From assembly GCA_035530375.1 (NCBI GenBank), contig DATKUY010000023.1, positions 1-20,433 on the forward strand: a stretch of DNA of 20,433 nucleotides. Direction: 5' to 3'. The notes under the pieces are model-generated. The model had not been told where the DNA came from. It was given only the letters and a program-made list of their open reading frames with translations, and did no database searches. A program made the position numbers and the translations under genes. Origin of the DNA: Sulfuricella sp035530375. GTDB lineage: Bacteria; Pseudomonadota; Gammaproteobacteria; Burkholderiales; Sulfuricellaceae. Below, piece after piece: positions 1 to 6,871 of the stretch. Within the stretch, counting starts at the first letter, position 1, and every line of letters begins with the position of its first letter.

Positions 1-16
1 CTTCAGCAGCCAGTTA

Positions 17-132
17 TGCTTGGCGGCCATAGCAGCTTGGACCCACCTGATCCCATCCCGAACTCAGAAGTGAAACGAGCCCGCGCCGATGATAGTGTGG
101 ATTACCCATGTGAAAGTAGGTCACCGCCAGGC
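17..132 (+). rRNA. rrf: 5S ribosomal RNA
   Basis: This is the 5S rRNA of the large ribosomal subunit. The conserved core is easy to read: ACCCACCTGATCCCATCCCG, then GAACTCAGAAGTGAAAC, GCGCCGATGATAGTGTGG and GAAAGTAGGTCACCGCCAGG. The terminal helix forms between GCTTGGCGG (18-26) and CCGCCAGGC (124-132), including one G-U pair, which fixes the ends to within a few bases. The pattern is that of betaproteobacterial 5S rRNA. Bases 1-16 are then the end of the 23S-5S spacer, so the window starts at the 3' end of an rRNA operon. Confidence 0.96.
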
Positions 133-133
133 T

Positions 134-182
134 CCTTATAAATGACAAAGCCCTCTTCGTGAGGGCTTTGTCATTTATAAGG
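134..182 (+). terminator. rRNA operon terminator, 22-bp perfect hairpin
   Basis: A perfect inverted repeat pairs 134-155 with 161-182 around a 5-nt loop (TTCGT). The GC-rich core AAAGCCCTC/GAGGGCTTT is followed by TGTCATTT. It lies directly after 5S rRNA and would end the rRNA transcript. Because the repeat is symmetrical it could also stop transcripts from the other strand. A 22-bp stem without a mismatch is long for an intrinsic terminator. Confidence 0.9.
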
Positions 183-242
183 CGGCTTCGTATCGGGCTA
201 GAGAGCCAAATGCCATAGTCACATTCATGATATTTTTTAAGG

Positions 243-322
243 CAGCTTCCAAAGCTGTGATTTTTAATCTGGCTATGCCAGAAGTCTCGACCGGATGAGG
301 CAATGCTTGTGGTTTTATCCGG
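243..322. other. Gene-free stretch with three consecutive hairpins
   Basis: Between the rRNA terminator and the rimP promoter I see no credible gene. Three inverted repeats follow one another: CAGCTT-cca-AAGCTG (243-257, followed by TGATTTTT), TCTGGC-tat-GCCAGA (268-282), and CCGGAT (291-296) with ATCCGG (317-322), the last enclosing a smaller CAA/TTG stem. The first could act as a weak terminator. The third resembles in outline a REP-type element (CCGGATG...TTTATCCGG), but one copy proves nothing. No start codon with a ribosome binding site or tRNA fold was found here. Confidence 0.45.
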
Positions 323-362
323 GAACTGCTTGCCGGTTGATGTTCCTTTCATATGGAATATT

Positions 363-371
363 TGATATAAT
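363..371 (+). promoter_or_regulatory. Extended -10 promoter for the rimP operon
   Basis: TGATATAAT contains a consensus TATAAT (366-371) preceded by the extended -10 dinucleotide TG at 363-364. A good -35 at 16-18 bp is missing (TTCCTT at 343-348 is poor), as is common for extended -10 promoters. Transcription would start near 378, about 44 nt before rimP. Confidence 0.65.
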
Positions 372-384
372 GCGAAGATTGTTT

Positions 385-410
385 ATGGGCTGTCAGCCCA
401 TTTTTTATTT
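385..410 (+). terminator. Leader terminator / attenuator before rimP
   Basis: ATGGGCT (385-391) pairs perfectly with AGCCCAT (395-401) around a GTC loop, followed by a T-rich run through 410. This is a complete intrinsic terminator lying between the predicted transcription start (about 378) and the rimP start codon (422). It therefore lies in the operon's own leader. Rho-independent terminators upstream of rimP-nusA-infB have been described as putative attenuators. NusA, encoded by the second gene, stimulates termination at hairpins, so feedback is plausible but inferred. Confidence 0.7.
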
Positions 411-421
411 GTGGTGGGGAT

Positions 422-853
422 ATGGATTTATACGGTTTGCTGGAAGCTACGGTAACCGGTTTGGGGTATGAATTTGTAGACCTCGAGGTGTCGAAGCGGG
501 GGAAATCCCTTCGTTTGTTTATCGATAAGCCGGATGGAATCAGCGTTGATGATTGCGCTTTTGTGAGCAATCATCTGTCGCGATTGCTGGCGGTCGAGCT
601 GGATTATGACTATGACCGTCTGGAGGTGTCTTCTCCGGGGCTGGACAGGGTTTTGAAGAAGGAAGCGGACTTTGTGCGCTTCAATGGCGAGCGTGCGCAG
701 ATTAAGTTGCGGATGCCGCTTGCCGGCAGGAAGAATTATGCGGGTGTTCTGCGTGGTGCTAAGGATGGCGTGTTGCAGTTGGAAGTCGATGGCACGCTGT
801 TGTCGCTAAATATTGCCGATATGGACAAGGCACGTTTGATACCGAAGATATAG
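422..853 (+). CDS. rimP: Ribosome maturation factor RimP
   Basis: RimP (143 aa) is a cytosolic assembly factor that binds the free 30S subunit and helps late maturation of its head region. The N-terminal domain contains the signatures LGYEFVDLEV (about residues 14-23) and RLEVSSPGLDRVL (about 66-78). The C-terminal part is the SH3-like beta domain, ending in ADMDKARLIPKI. Length is normal for the family. The ATG at 422 is preceded by a G-rich GGTGGGGA and begins MDLYGLLEATV, the usual betaproteobacterial start. It is the first gene of the rimP-nusA-infB operon; nusA begins 12 bp after its stop. It lies behind an extended -10 promoter and a leader terminator. Confidence 0.96.
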   Translation: MDLYGLLEATVTGLGYEFVDLEVSKRGKSLRLFIDKPDGISVDDCAFVSNHLSRLLAVELDYDYDRLEVSSPGLDRVLKKEADFVRFNGERAQIKLRMPLAGRKNYAGVLRGAKDGVLQLEVDGTLLSLNIADMDKARLIPKI

Positions 854-865
854 CTGGAGGGTAGC

Positions 866-2338
866 ATGAGTCGTGAAATTTTGCTGGTCGTGGAAGTAAT
901 GTCGCGGGAGAAGAACGTCTCCAAGGATGTGATTTTTGACGCGCTGGAATTGGCGCTGGCCTCCGCAACCAAGAAGCGTTTTCATGAGGATGTGGATGTG
1001 CGCGTCGAAGTCGACCGTGATAGCGGCGAATATTCCTCTTTCCGCCGCTGGCATGTGGTACCCGATGATGTCGTGGAGTTTCCTGAGCGGCAGATTGGCT
1101 TGACCGAGGCTCAAAAGCGCAATTCTGAAATTGAGCTGGATGGTTATATCGAGGAATCGCTTGAACCGATCGAATTTGGCCGTATCGGCGCGCAGGCTGC
1201 CAAGCAAGTGATCATGCAGAAAATCCGGGAGGCTGAGCGCGAGCAGATATTGAATGATTTCCTGGCACGCGAGGAATATCTCGTTTCCGGCACAATCAAG
1301 CGTATGGAGCGGGGCAATGCCATTATCGAGTCGGGACGGATCGAGGCGATGTTGCCGCGTGAGCAGATGATCCCCAAGGAAAATTTGCGCGTGGGTGACC
1401 GTATTCGCGCTTATCTCTCGCGAGTCGATAGAGCTGGCCGCGGTCCGCAGTTGATCTTGTCACGAATCGCGCCAGAATTTCTGGTCAAGCTTTTTGAGTT
1501 GGAAGTGCCTGAAATTGAGGATGGCATGCTAGAAATCAAGGCGGCGGCAAGAGATCCCGGTGCGCGAGCAAAAATTGCGGTCAAATCCAACGATCCGCGT
1601 GTCGACCCGATCGGTACTTGTGTGGGCATGCGTGGCTCACGTGTCCAAGCCGTGACTTCTGAACTCGCGGGTGAGCGAGTGGACATCATATTGTGGTCGC
1701 CGGAGCCAGCCCAATTTGTAATAAATGCGCTGGCGCCTGCTGAAATAAGCAGCATCGTGGTGGATGAAGAAAAGCACAGCATGGATGTCGTGGTTGAGGA
1801 AGAGCAGTTGGCACAGGCTATTGGCCGCCTTGGACAGAATGTGCGCCTGGCCAGTGAACTGACCGGCTGGACCCTGAATATCATGACAGAGGAAGAAGCG
1901 GAGCAGAAAAATCAGGAAGAGAGCGCGACGATCATTTCTCAATTCATGCAGAAACTGGATGTCGATGAAGAGGTGGCGCAAATCCTGGTGCAGGAAGGCT
2001 TCAGTACGCTGGAGGAAGTGGCTTATGTGCCGCTTGCTGAAATGCTTGAAATCGAGTCTCTTGACGATGGCACAATCAACGAACTGCGTAGTCGTGCGCG
2101 CAATGCACTGCTGACAGATGCAATCGCCAACGAGGAAAAAATGGAGGCTCCCTCGGCCGAGCTACTGGCAATGGAGGGGATGGACGGTCAAACAGCGCGC
2201 ACCTTGGCATCCAAGGGTGTCGTAACGATGGATGATCTGGCCGATTTGGCGGTTGACGATCTGGTCGAAATGACCGATATGGACAATGAACGTGCCAAGG
2301 AATTGATTATGACGGCACGCGCTCCGTGGTTTGCGTGA
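866..2338 (+). CDS. nusA: Transcription termination/antitermination factor NusA
   Basis: NusA (490 aa, E. coli 495) binds RNA polymerase and nascent RNA, modulates pausing and hairpin-dependent termination, and takes part in rRNA antitermination. Domains in order: N-terminal RNAP-binding domain (1 to about 130, start MSREILLVVEVMSREKNV); S1 domain (about 136-200); KH1 (about 240-290, DPIGTCVGMRGSRVQAV); KH2 (about 305-345, LAQAIGRLGQNVRLASELTG); then two acidic C-terminal helix-hairpin-helix repeats (about 355-425 and 430-490), as in most Proteobacteria. The SD sequence GGAGG at 856-860 supports this ATG. infB starts 31 bp after the stop. It sits between rimP and infB as in most bacteria. Confidence 0.98.
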   Translation: MSREILLVVEVMSREKNVSKDVIFDALELALASATKKRFHEDVDVRVEVDRDSGEYSSFRRWHVVPDDVVEFPERQIGLTEAQKRNSEIELDGYIEESLEPIEFGRIGAQAAKQVIMQKIREAEREQILNDFLAREEYLVSGTIKRMERGNAIIESGRIEAMLPREQMIPKENLRVGDRIRAYLSRVDRAGRGPQLILSRIAPEFLVKLFELEVPEIEDGMLEIKAAARDPGARAKIAVKSNDPRVDPIGTCVGMRGSRVQAVTSELAGERVDIILWSPEPAQFVINALAPAEISSIVVDEEKHSMDVVVEEEQLAQAIGRLGQNVRLASELTGWTLNIMTEEEAEQKNQEESATIISQFMQKLDVDEEVAQILVQEGFSTLEEVAYVPLAEMLEIESLDDGTINELRSRARNALLTDAIANEEKMEAPSAELLAMEGMDGQTARTLASKGVVTMDDLADLAVDDLVEMTDMDNERAKELIMTARAPWFA

Positions 2339-2369
2339 CGATAGCGAGCAGAATGGACTGGAGATTGAA

Positions 2370-5042
2370 ATGGGACAAATGAACGTAGCTCAATTTGCCG
2401 GCGAGCTGGGCTTGCCCGCAACGCTGCTGCTTGAGCAGTTGCGGGCTGCGGGCGTGAATAAAGCGGCAGCCGAGGATTCGCTGACCGAGCAGGACAAGAC
2501 GCAATTGCTGGACTATTTGCGCCGTGCGCATGGTGCCAAGGAATCCAAGAACAAGATTACCCTGACGCGTAAGGAGACAACCGAAATCAAGAAAGCGGAC
2601 AGTACCGGCAAGGCACGTACTATCCAGGTGGAGGTACGCAAGAAGCGGGTTTTTGTTAAGCGCGATGCGGTCGAAGCGGCTCCGGTCGAAGCGGCTCCGG
2701 TCGAAGCGGCTCCGGTCGAAGTGGCTCCGGTCGAAGCGGCTCCGGTCGAAGCGGCTCCGGTCGAAGTGGCTCCGGTCGAAGTGGCTCCGGTCGAAGCGGC
2801 TCCGGTCGAAGCGGCTCCGGTCGAAGCGGCTCCGGTCGAAGCGGCTCCGGTAAAGAAAAAAGCCAAATCGAAGTTGCACGAAACCGAGGTTGCCAAGCGA
2901 GAGGAAGAAGCGCGCAAGCAAGCCGCACTGATCGCACGCCAAAGCGCGGATATCCGCGAAAAGCAGGAGAAGGCGCAGCGCCGGCAAGCTGTCGAAGCAG
3001 AAGCTCAAGCCAAGATGGCCGAGCCGCAAGTCCTTGCCAAGGTACCAGAACCCGTGCTATCGGCAGGCACGCTGCATAAGCCTGCGGTAAAACCTGGCGA
3101 AAAAATCGAGAAAAAAGCTGCCAAGAAAAAAGAAACCACTTGGGCCGATACGGCCGGTAAGCGGCGCGGCATCAAGGTGCGCGGCGATACTGGCGGCGCG
3201 GCTGGCTGGCGCAACCGTAAGGACAGGGGGGCTCACCACAAGACGGAGGATCAGGGGCCGCATGGTTTTGCCATGCCGACCGAACCTATTGTGCATGAGG
3301 TGCTGATCCCGGAAACCATTACTGTCGGGCAACTTGCGCAGAAAATGGCGGTCAAGGCGGCTGCGGTCATCAAGACCATGATGAAAATGGGCTCCATGGC
3401 GACGATCAACCAGGTGCTGGATCAGGAGACCGCGATGATCCTGGTCGAAGAGATGGGTCATATCGCCAAGCCGGCGGCGCTGGACAGTCCGGAATCCTAC
3501 CTCGCCGAGACCGAGTCGCATGAAGTGCTCATGGAATCTCGCGCGCCGGTGGTGACGGTGATGGGCCACGTCGATCATGGCAAAACATCATTGCTCGACT
3601 ATATTCGTCGCACCCGAGTAGCCCACGGCGAAGCGGGGGGGATTACCCAACATATCGGCGCCTATCATGTGGAAACGCCGCGCGGCATGGTGACCTTCCT
3701 GGATACGCCGGGTCACGAGGCCTTTACGGCGATGCGCGCGCGCGGTGCCAAGGCTACCGACGTGGTAATTCTGGTGGTGGCTGCAGATGACGGTGTAATG
3801 CCGCAGACAATCGAAGCTGTTCACCACGCCAAGGCGGCGAACGTGCCGGTTGTGGTGGCGATGACCAAGATCGACAAACCCGAAGCGAACGTGGAGCGCA
3901 TCAAGCAGGAGTTGGTGGCCCAAGGCGTCGTGCCGGAGGACTGGGGTGGAGATACCATGTTTGTAGGGGTATCTGCCAAATCAGGAGAAGGTATTGATGA
4001 TTTGCTGGAAGGTGTTTTGCTGCAGGCTGAAGTGTTGGAACTGAAGGCGCAGAAGGAAGCTCCAGCCAAGGGCTTGGTGATCGAGGCGCGCCTGGACAAA
4101 GGCCGTGGTCCTGTGGCAACCGTTCTGGTGCAATCCGGGACGCTCAAGGCGGGCGACATGTTGTTGGCGGGCGGTGCCTATGGTCGCGTGCGTGCCATGT
4201 TGAACGAGAACGGCGCAATGGTTAAGGAAGCTGGGCCTTCCATTCCTGTGGAGATACAGGGCTTGTCTGAGGTGCCGAGGGCCGGCGAAGACGTCATAGT
4301 ACTGAACGATGAGCGCAAGGCGCGTGAAATCGCGCTGTTCCGTCAGGGCAAGTTCCGTGACGTGAAACTGGCCAAGCAGCAGGCGGCGAAGCTGGAAAAC
4401 ATGTTCGAGCAGATGGGCGAGGGCGAGGTCAGGGTTCTGCCGCTGGTCATCAAGACCGACGTGCAGGGCTCCTACGAGGCGCTGGCGCACGCGCTGCAGA
4501 AGCTTTCCACCAACGAGGTCAAGGTCAACATCATCCACAGCGGGGTGGGGGCAATTACCGAATCGGACATCAACCTTGCGTTGGCGTCGAAAGCCGTGGT
4601 TATCGGCTTTAACACCCGCGCGGATGCGACGGCCCGTAGGCTGATTGATTCTTCCGGTGTGGACGTGCGGTACTACAATATCATTTACGATGCGGTTGAT
4701 CAGGTGAAGGCAGCGTTGTCCGGGATGTTGGCGCCGGAGCGGAAAGAAAGCGTGATTGGCCTGGTTGAGGTGCGCGAGGTATATCGCATTTCCAAGGTCG
4801 GCACGGTGGCGGGCTGCTACGTTCTCGACGGCATGGTCAAACGCGGCTCCATGGTGCGCGTGCTGCGTGACAACGTGGTGATTCACACCGGAGAACTGGA
4901 TTCTCTCAAACGCTTCAAGGATGACGTGAAGGAAGTTAAGGCCGGCTTTGAATGTGGATTATCGCTGAAGGGTTTCAACGAACTCAATGTTGGCGACCAC
5001 ATTGAGGTTTATGAGATGGTTGAAATTGCGCGCAGCCTTTAA
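2370..5042 (+). CDS. infB: Translation initiation factor IF-2
   Basis: IF2 (890 aa from this start) is the GTPase that places initiator fMet-tRNA on the 30S subunit and promotes subunit joining. The frame is open from 2331, overlapping nusA, but GGAG at 2360-2363 and the family start MxQMNVAQFAGEL point to the ATG at 2370. Order: IF2-N module (1 to about 55), charged linker with twelve VEA/VAP repeats (101-160), second IF2-N module (about 308-365), then the GTPase: G1 GHVDHGKT (399-406), G2 GGITQH, G3 DTPGHE (445-450), G4 TKID (499-502), G5 SAK (535-537). Domains II, III and the fMet-tRNA-binding C-terminal domain follow. G4 is TKID rather than the usual NKID, a tolerated variant in other GTPases. 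rbfA follows after 44 bp. Confidence 0.98.
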   Translation: MGQMNVAQFAGELGLPATLLLEQLRAAGVNKAAAEDSLTEQDKTQLLDYLRRAHGAKESKNKITLTRKETTEIKKADSTGKARTIQVEVRKKRVFVKRDAVEAAPVEAAPVEAAPVEVAPVEAAPVEAAPVEVAPVEVAPVEAAPVEAAPVEAAPVEAAPVKKKAKSKLHETEVAKREEEARKQAALIARQSADIREKQEKAQRRQAVEAEAQAKMAEPQVLAKVPEPVLSAGTLHKPAVKPGEKIEKKAAKKKETTWADTAGKRRGIKVRGDTGGAAGWRNRKDRGAHHKTEDQGPHGFAMPTEPIVHEVLIPETITVGQLAQKMAVKAAAVIKTMMKMGSMATINQVLDQETAMILVEEMGHIAKPAALDSPESYLAETESHEVLMESRAPVVTVMGHVDHGKTSLLDYIRRTRVAHGEAGGITQHIGAYHVETPRGMVTFLDTPGHEAFTAMRARGAKATDVVILVVAADDGVMPQTIEAVHHAKAANVPVVVAMTKIDKPEANVERIKQELVAQGVVPEDWGGDTMFVGVSAKSGEGIDDLLEGVLLQAEVLELKAQKEAPAKGLVIEARLDKGRGPVATVLVQSGTLKAGDMLLAGGAYGRVRAMLNENGAMVKEAGPSIPVEIQGLSEVPRAGEDVIVLNDERKAREIALFRQGKFRDVKLAKQQAAKLENMFEQMGEGEVRVLPLVIKTDVQGSYEALAHALQKLSTNEVKVNIIHSGVGAITESDINLALASKAVVIGFNTRADATARRLIDSSGVDVRYYNIIYDAVDQVKAALSGMLAPERKESVIGLVEVREVYRISKVGTVAGCYVLDGMVKRGSMVRVLRDNVVIHTGELDSLKRFKDDVKEVKAGFECGLSLKGFNELNVGDHIEVYEMVEIARSL
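2670..2849 (+). repeat. Twelve tandem 15-bp repeats inside infB
   Basis: Twelve in-frame copies of GTCGAAGCGGCTCCG encode VEAAP; copies 4, 7 and 8 have GTG instead of GCG and encode VEVAP. No other base differs. The unit is a multiple of three, so gain or loss of copies keeps the reading frame. The repeat forms a Glu/Pro/Ala spacer between the first IF2-N module and the Lys-rich linker. It carries no stop codon in any of the six frames, which creates false reading frames on both strands here. Confidence 0.97.
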
Positions 5043-5086
5043 CCAACCTATTTTCAAGTCAATGTGGCAGATTTATCGGAAATGCC

Positions 5087-5461
5087 ATGGGTAAGACTTC
5101 TTTACGTGCAGGCCGGATTGCCGAACAGATCCAGCGTGAACTGGCGGAATTGATCCAGCTGGAAGTAAAGGATCCCCGAGTCGGCCTGGTAACCTTGACT
5201 GGTGTCGAAGTGACTCAGGACTATGCGCACGCCAAAGTGTATTTCACCTCGATGAAGTCTGCCGAGGATGTGCCCAAGGCTCAGGCTGGTCTTGAACATG
5301 CTGCCGGTTTTTTGCGTTCTCAATTGGCGCACCGAATGAAATTGCGCGTCACGCCCCAGTTGCATTTTATCCACGATACGTCAGTCGAGCATGGGGTACG
5401 CTTGTCGCAATTGATCGATGAGGCGGTTTCTGCGGATAAAGCGCATCATCGGGAAGACTAA
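5087..5461 (+). CDS. rbfA: 30S ribosome-binding factor RbfA
   Basis: RbfA (124 aa) is a small KH-fold protein that binds the 30S subunit near helix 1 and the neck of 16S rRNA and is needed for processing of the 16S 5' end and for cold adaptation. Diagnostic stretches are RIAEQIQRELAELIQ, VKDPRVGLVTLTGVEV, and RMKLRVTPQLHFIHDTS followed by the acidic/basic C-terminal tail. Length fits the family. The ATG at 5087 has only a weak SD (CGGA). The stop is 2 bp from the truB start, so translational coupling is likely. Confidence 0.96.
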   Translation: MGKTSLRAGRIAEQIQRELAELIQLEVKDPRVGLVTLTGVEVTQDYAHAKVYFTSMKSAEDVPKAQAGLEHAAGFLRSQLAHRMKLRVTPQLHFIHDTSVEHGVRLSQLIDEAVSADKAHHRED

Positions 5462-5463
5462 CC

Positions 5464-6372
5464 GTGCAGTTCAAACGGGTCAAGCGCCCCATCAGCGGGG
5501 TGCTGCTGTTGGACAAGCCTCACGGAATATCATCGAATGGCGCCTTGCAGCGCGCAAAAGGATTGTATCAGGCCGCCAAGGCGGGACATACCGGCAATCT
5601 GGATCCGATTGCGACCGGCTTGCTGCCGATCTGTTTCGGCGAAGCCACCAAGTTTTCGCAGTTTCTGCTGGATGCCAATAAAACTTACCAGGCTGTTTTC
5701 AAACTGGGGCAGACCACCACCACCGGAGATTCCGAGGGTGAAATAACCAGCAGTAGCCCCGTTGATGTATCGCGTGGGCAGATAGAGAAGGCATTACAAC
5801 AATTCATCGGGACTATTTTTCAGGTGCCGCCGATGCATTCAGCCCTCAAGTTTCAAGGCAAGGCGCTCTACACTTACGCGCGTGCCGGAATTGAAATCGA
5901 GCGGGCGGCACGCCAGGTGACGATTTACAGTCTGACTCTCGACGCCTTTGCCGGCCATGAGTTGACTGTTACGGTGGAATGCAGCAAGGGTACTTATATC
6001 CGGGTGCTGGCGGAGGATTTTGGCCGGGTGTTGGGGTGCGGTGCCTACATGCTGGCGTTGCGGCGTACCCGTATCGGTGATTTTGAGATTGGACAAGCAG
6101 CGACATTGGAGCAGCTTGAAGCGTTGAGTCAGGAGGCCAGGGATGCACGGCTTTTGCCGCCGGATTGCTTGCTCAATAGATTACCCAGGATACTGCTGGA
6201 TCAGGAAAGTGCCTATTATTTCCGACAAGGGCAGGCGATCTGGCTACCGAAGCAGGCGCACAGTGGCGTAGTGGTTGTATACGATGAAAAGCACTGCCTT
6301 GTCGGTATCGGCGAAATTACGGATGACGGCAAGATCGCGCCGAAAAGACTCGTTGTCGAGAGTACGGTGTAA
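5464..6372 (+). CDS. truB: tRNA pseudouridine(55) synthase TruB
   Basis: TruB (302 aa) converts uridine 55 in the T-loop of tRNAs to pseudouridine and also acts as an RNA chaperone. The catalytic aspartate is D47 in GHTGNLDPIATGLLP (41-55). Other family blocks are GVLLLDKPHGISSN (12-25), KTYQAVFKLGQTTTTGD, VPPMHSALKFQGKALY and CSKGTYIRVLAEDFG. The C-terminal ~60 residues form the PUA-like RNA-binding part. Translation starts at a GTG only 2 bp after rbfA, without its own strong SD, suggesting coupling. It is the last gene before the rpsO promoter. Confidence 0.97.
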   Translation: MQFKRVKRPISGVLLLDKPHGISSNGALQRAKGLYQAAKAGHTGNLDPIATGLLPICFGEATKFSQFLLDANKTYQAVFKLGQTTTTGDSEGEITSSSPVDVSRGQIEKALQQFIGTIFQVPPMHSALKFQGKALYTYARAGIEIERAARQVTIYSLTLDAFAGHELTVTVECSKGTYIRVLAEDFGRVLGCGAYMLALRRTRIGDFEIGQAATLEQLEALSQEARDARLLPPDCLLNRLPRILLDQESAYYFRQGQAIWLPKQAHSGVVVVYDEKHCLVGIGEITDDGKIAPKRLVVESTV

Positions 6373-6406
6373 CCCATTTTTGCGGGAGCTAACCTGCGAG
6401 AATTAC

Positions 6407-6436
6407 TTGAGAATATCTCATAATACAAGGTAAAAT
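6407..6436 (+). promoter_or_regulatory. Sigma-70 type promoter for rpsO
   Basis: TTGAGA (6407-6412) and TAAAAT (6431-6436) are separated by 18 bp in the 90-bp truB-rpsO gap. Transcription would start near 6443, leaving a leader of about 20 nt with GGAG at 6453-6456. rpsO has its own promoter in E. coli too. The motif is good but untested. Confidence 0.6.
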
Positions 6437-6462
6437 AACGCGTTTTATTTTTGGAGAAAATA

Positions 6463-6732
6463 ATGTCAATTAACAGCACGCAAAAAGCACAAATTGTGCA
6501 GGATTATCAAAAAACAGCCGGCGACACTGGTTCGACCGAGGTGCAGGTCGCTCTGATGACCGCGCGGATCAACGATCTTACCGGTCACTTTAAAACTCAT
6601 GCCAAGGATCACCATTCCCGTCGTGGTCTATTGAAACTGGTCAGCAAGCGCCGCAAGCTGCTGGATTACTTGCGCAACAGCAACGTAGACCGCTACCGTA
6701 CTCTGATCGAACGCCTCGGCTTGCGTAAATAA
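6463..6732 (+). CDS. rpsO: 30S ribosomal protein S15
   Basis: S15 (89 aa) is a primary 16S rRNA-binding protein that organises the central domain of the small subunit and contacts 23S rRNA in an intersubunit bridge. The sequence is all-helical and typical: DTGSTEVQVALMTARIN (about 21-37), LTGHFKTHAKDHHSRRGLL (about 39-57), and RRKLLDYLR near the end, finishing with LGLRK. Although the frame is open from 6451, the ATG at 6463 gives the standard MSINSTQK start and lies 6 bp after GGAG (6453-6456). In E. coli S15 represses its own mRNA; no matching pseudoknot was worked out here. pnp lies downstream. Confidence 0.97.
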   Translation: MSINSTQKAQIVQDYQKTAGDTGSTEVQVALMTARINDLTGHFKTHAKDHHSRRGLLKLVSKRRKLLDYLRNSNVDRYRTLIERLGLRK

Positions 6733-6803
6733 TTTCGGATTACCGCTCATGCCATGGTCGGGAGCTAATGTTCCGAATGATGGTTATGCAGTAGCCTGGG
6801 TCC

Positions 6804-6838
6804 GGGTTTGTGGGGCAGAGTAAAAAGCCCCGCGACCC
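6804..6838 (+). promoter_or_regulatory. Stem-loop in the pnp leader
   Basis: GGGT (6804-6807) pairs with ACCC (6835-6838) and, past a short G-U-containing segment, GGGGC (6812-6816) pairs with GCCCC (6827-6831) around a 10-nt A-rich loop. No T-run follows, so it is not a normal terminator. In enterobacteria a stem in the same rpsO-pnp spacer is cut by RNase III and lets PNPase repress its own mRNA. A similar role here is inferred from position and shape. Confidence 0.5.
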
Positions 6839-6871
6839 AATAAAGAAGATTGCGTTTGAGAGGATAACGTT

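Noticed and set aside
14..352. A 112-codon open frame on the minus strand over the 5S rRNA
   Set aside because: It runs through the 5S rRNA gene and the terminator hairpin, with no SD and no recognisable protein motif.
2653..2937. Open frames encoding SKRLR, EPLRP, TGAAS and FDRSR repeats
   Set aside because: They are products of the stop-free 15-bp repeat inside infB read in other frames; the VEAAP frame is continuous with IF2.
3981..4886. A 301-codon open frame on the minus strand within infB
   Set aside because: It is antisense to the conserved C-terminal half of IF2, with the His/Arg/Gln-rich composition of a shadow frame.
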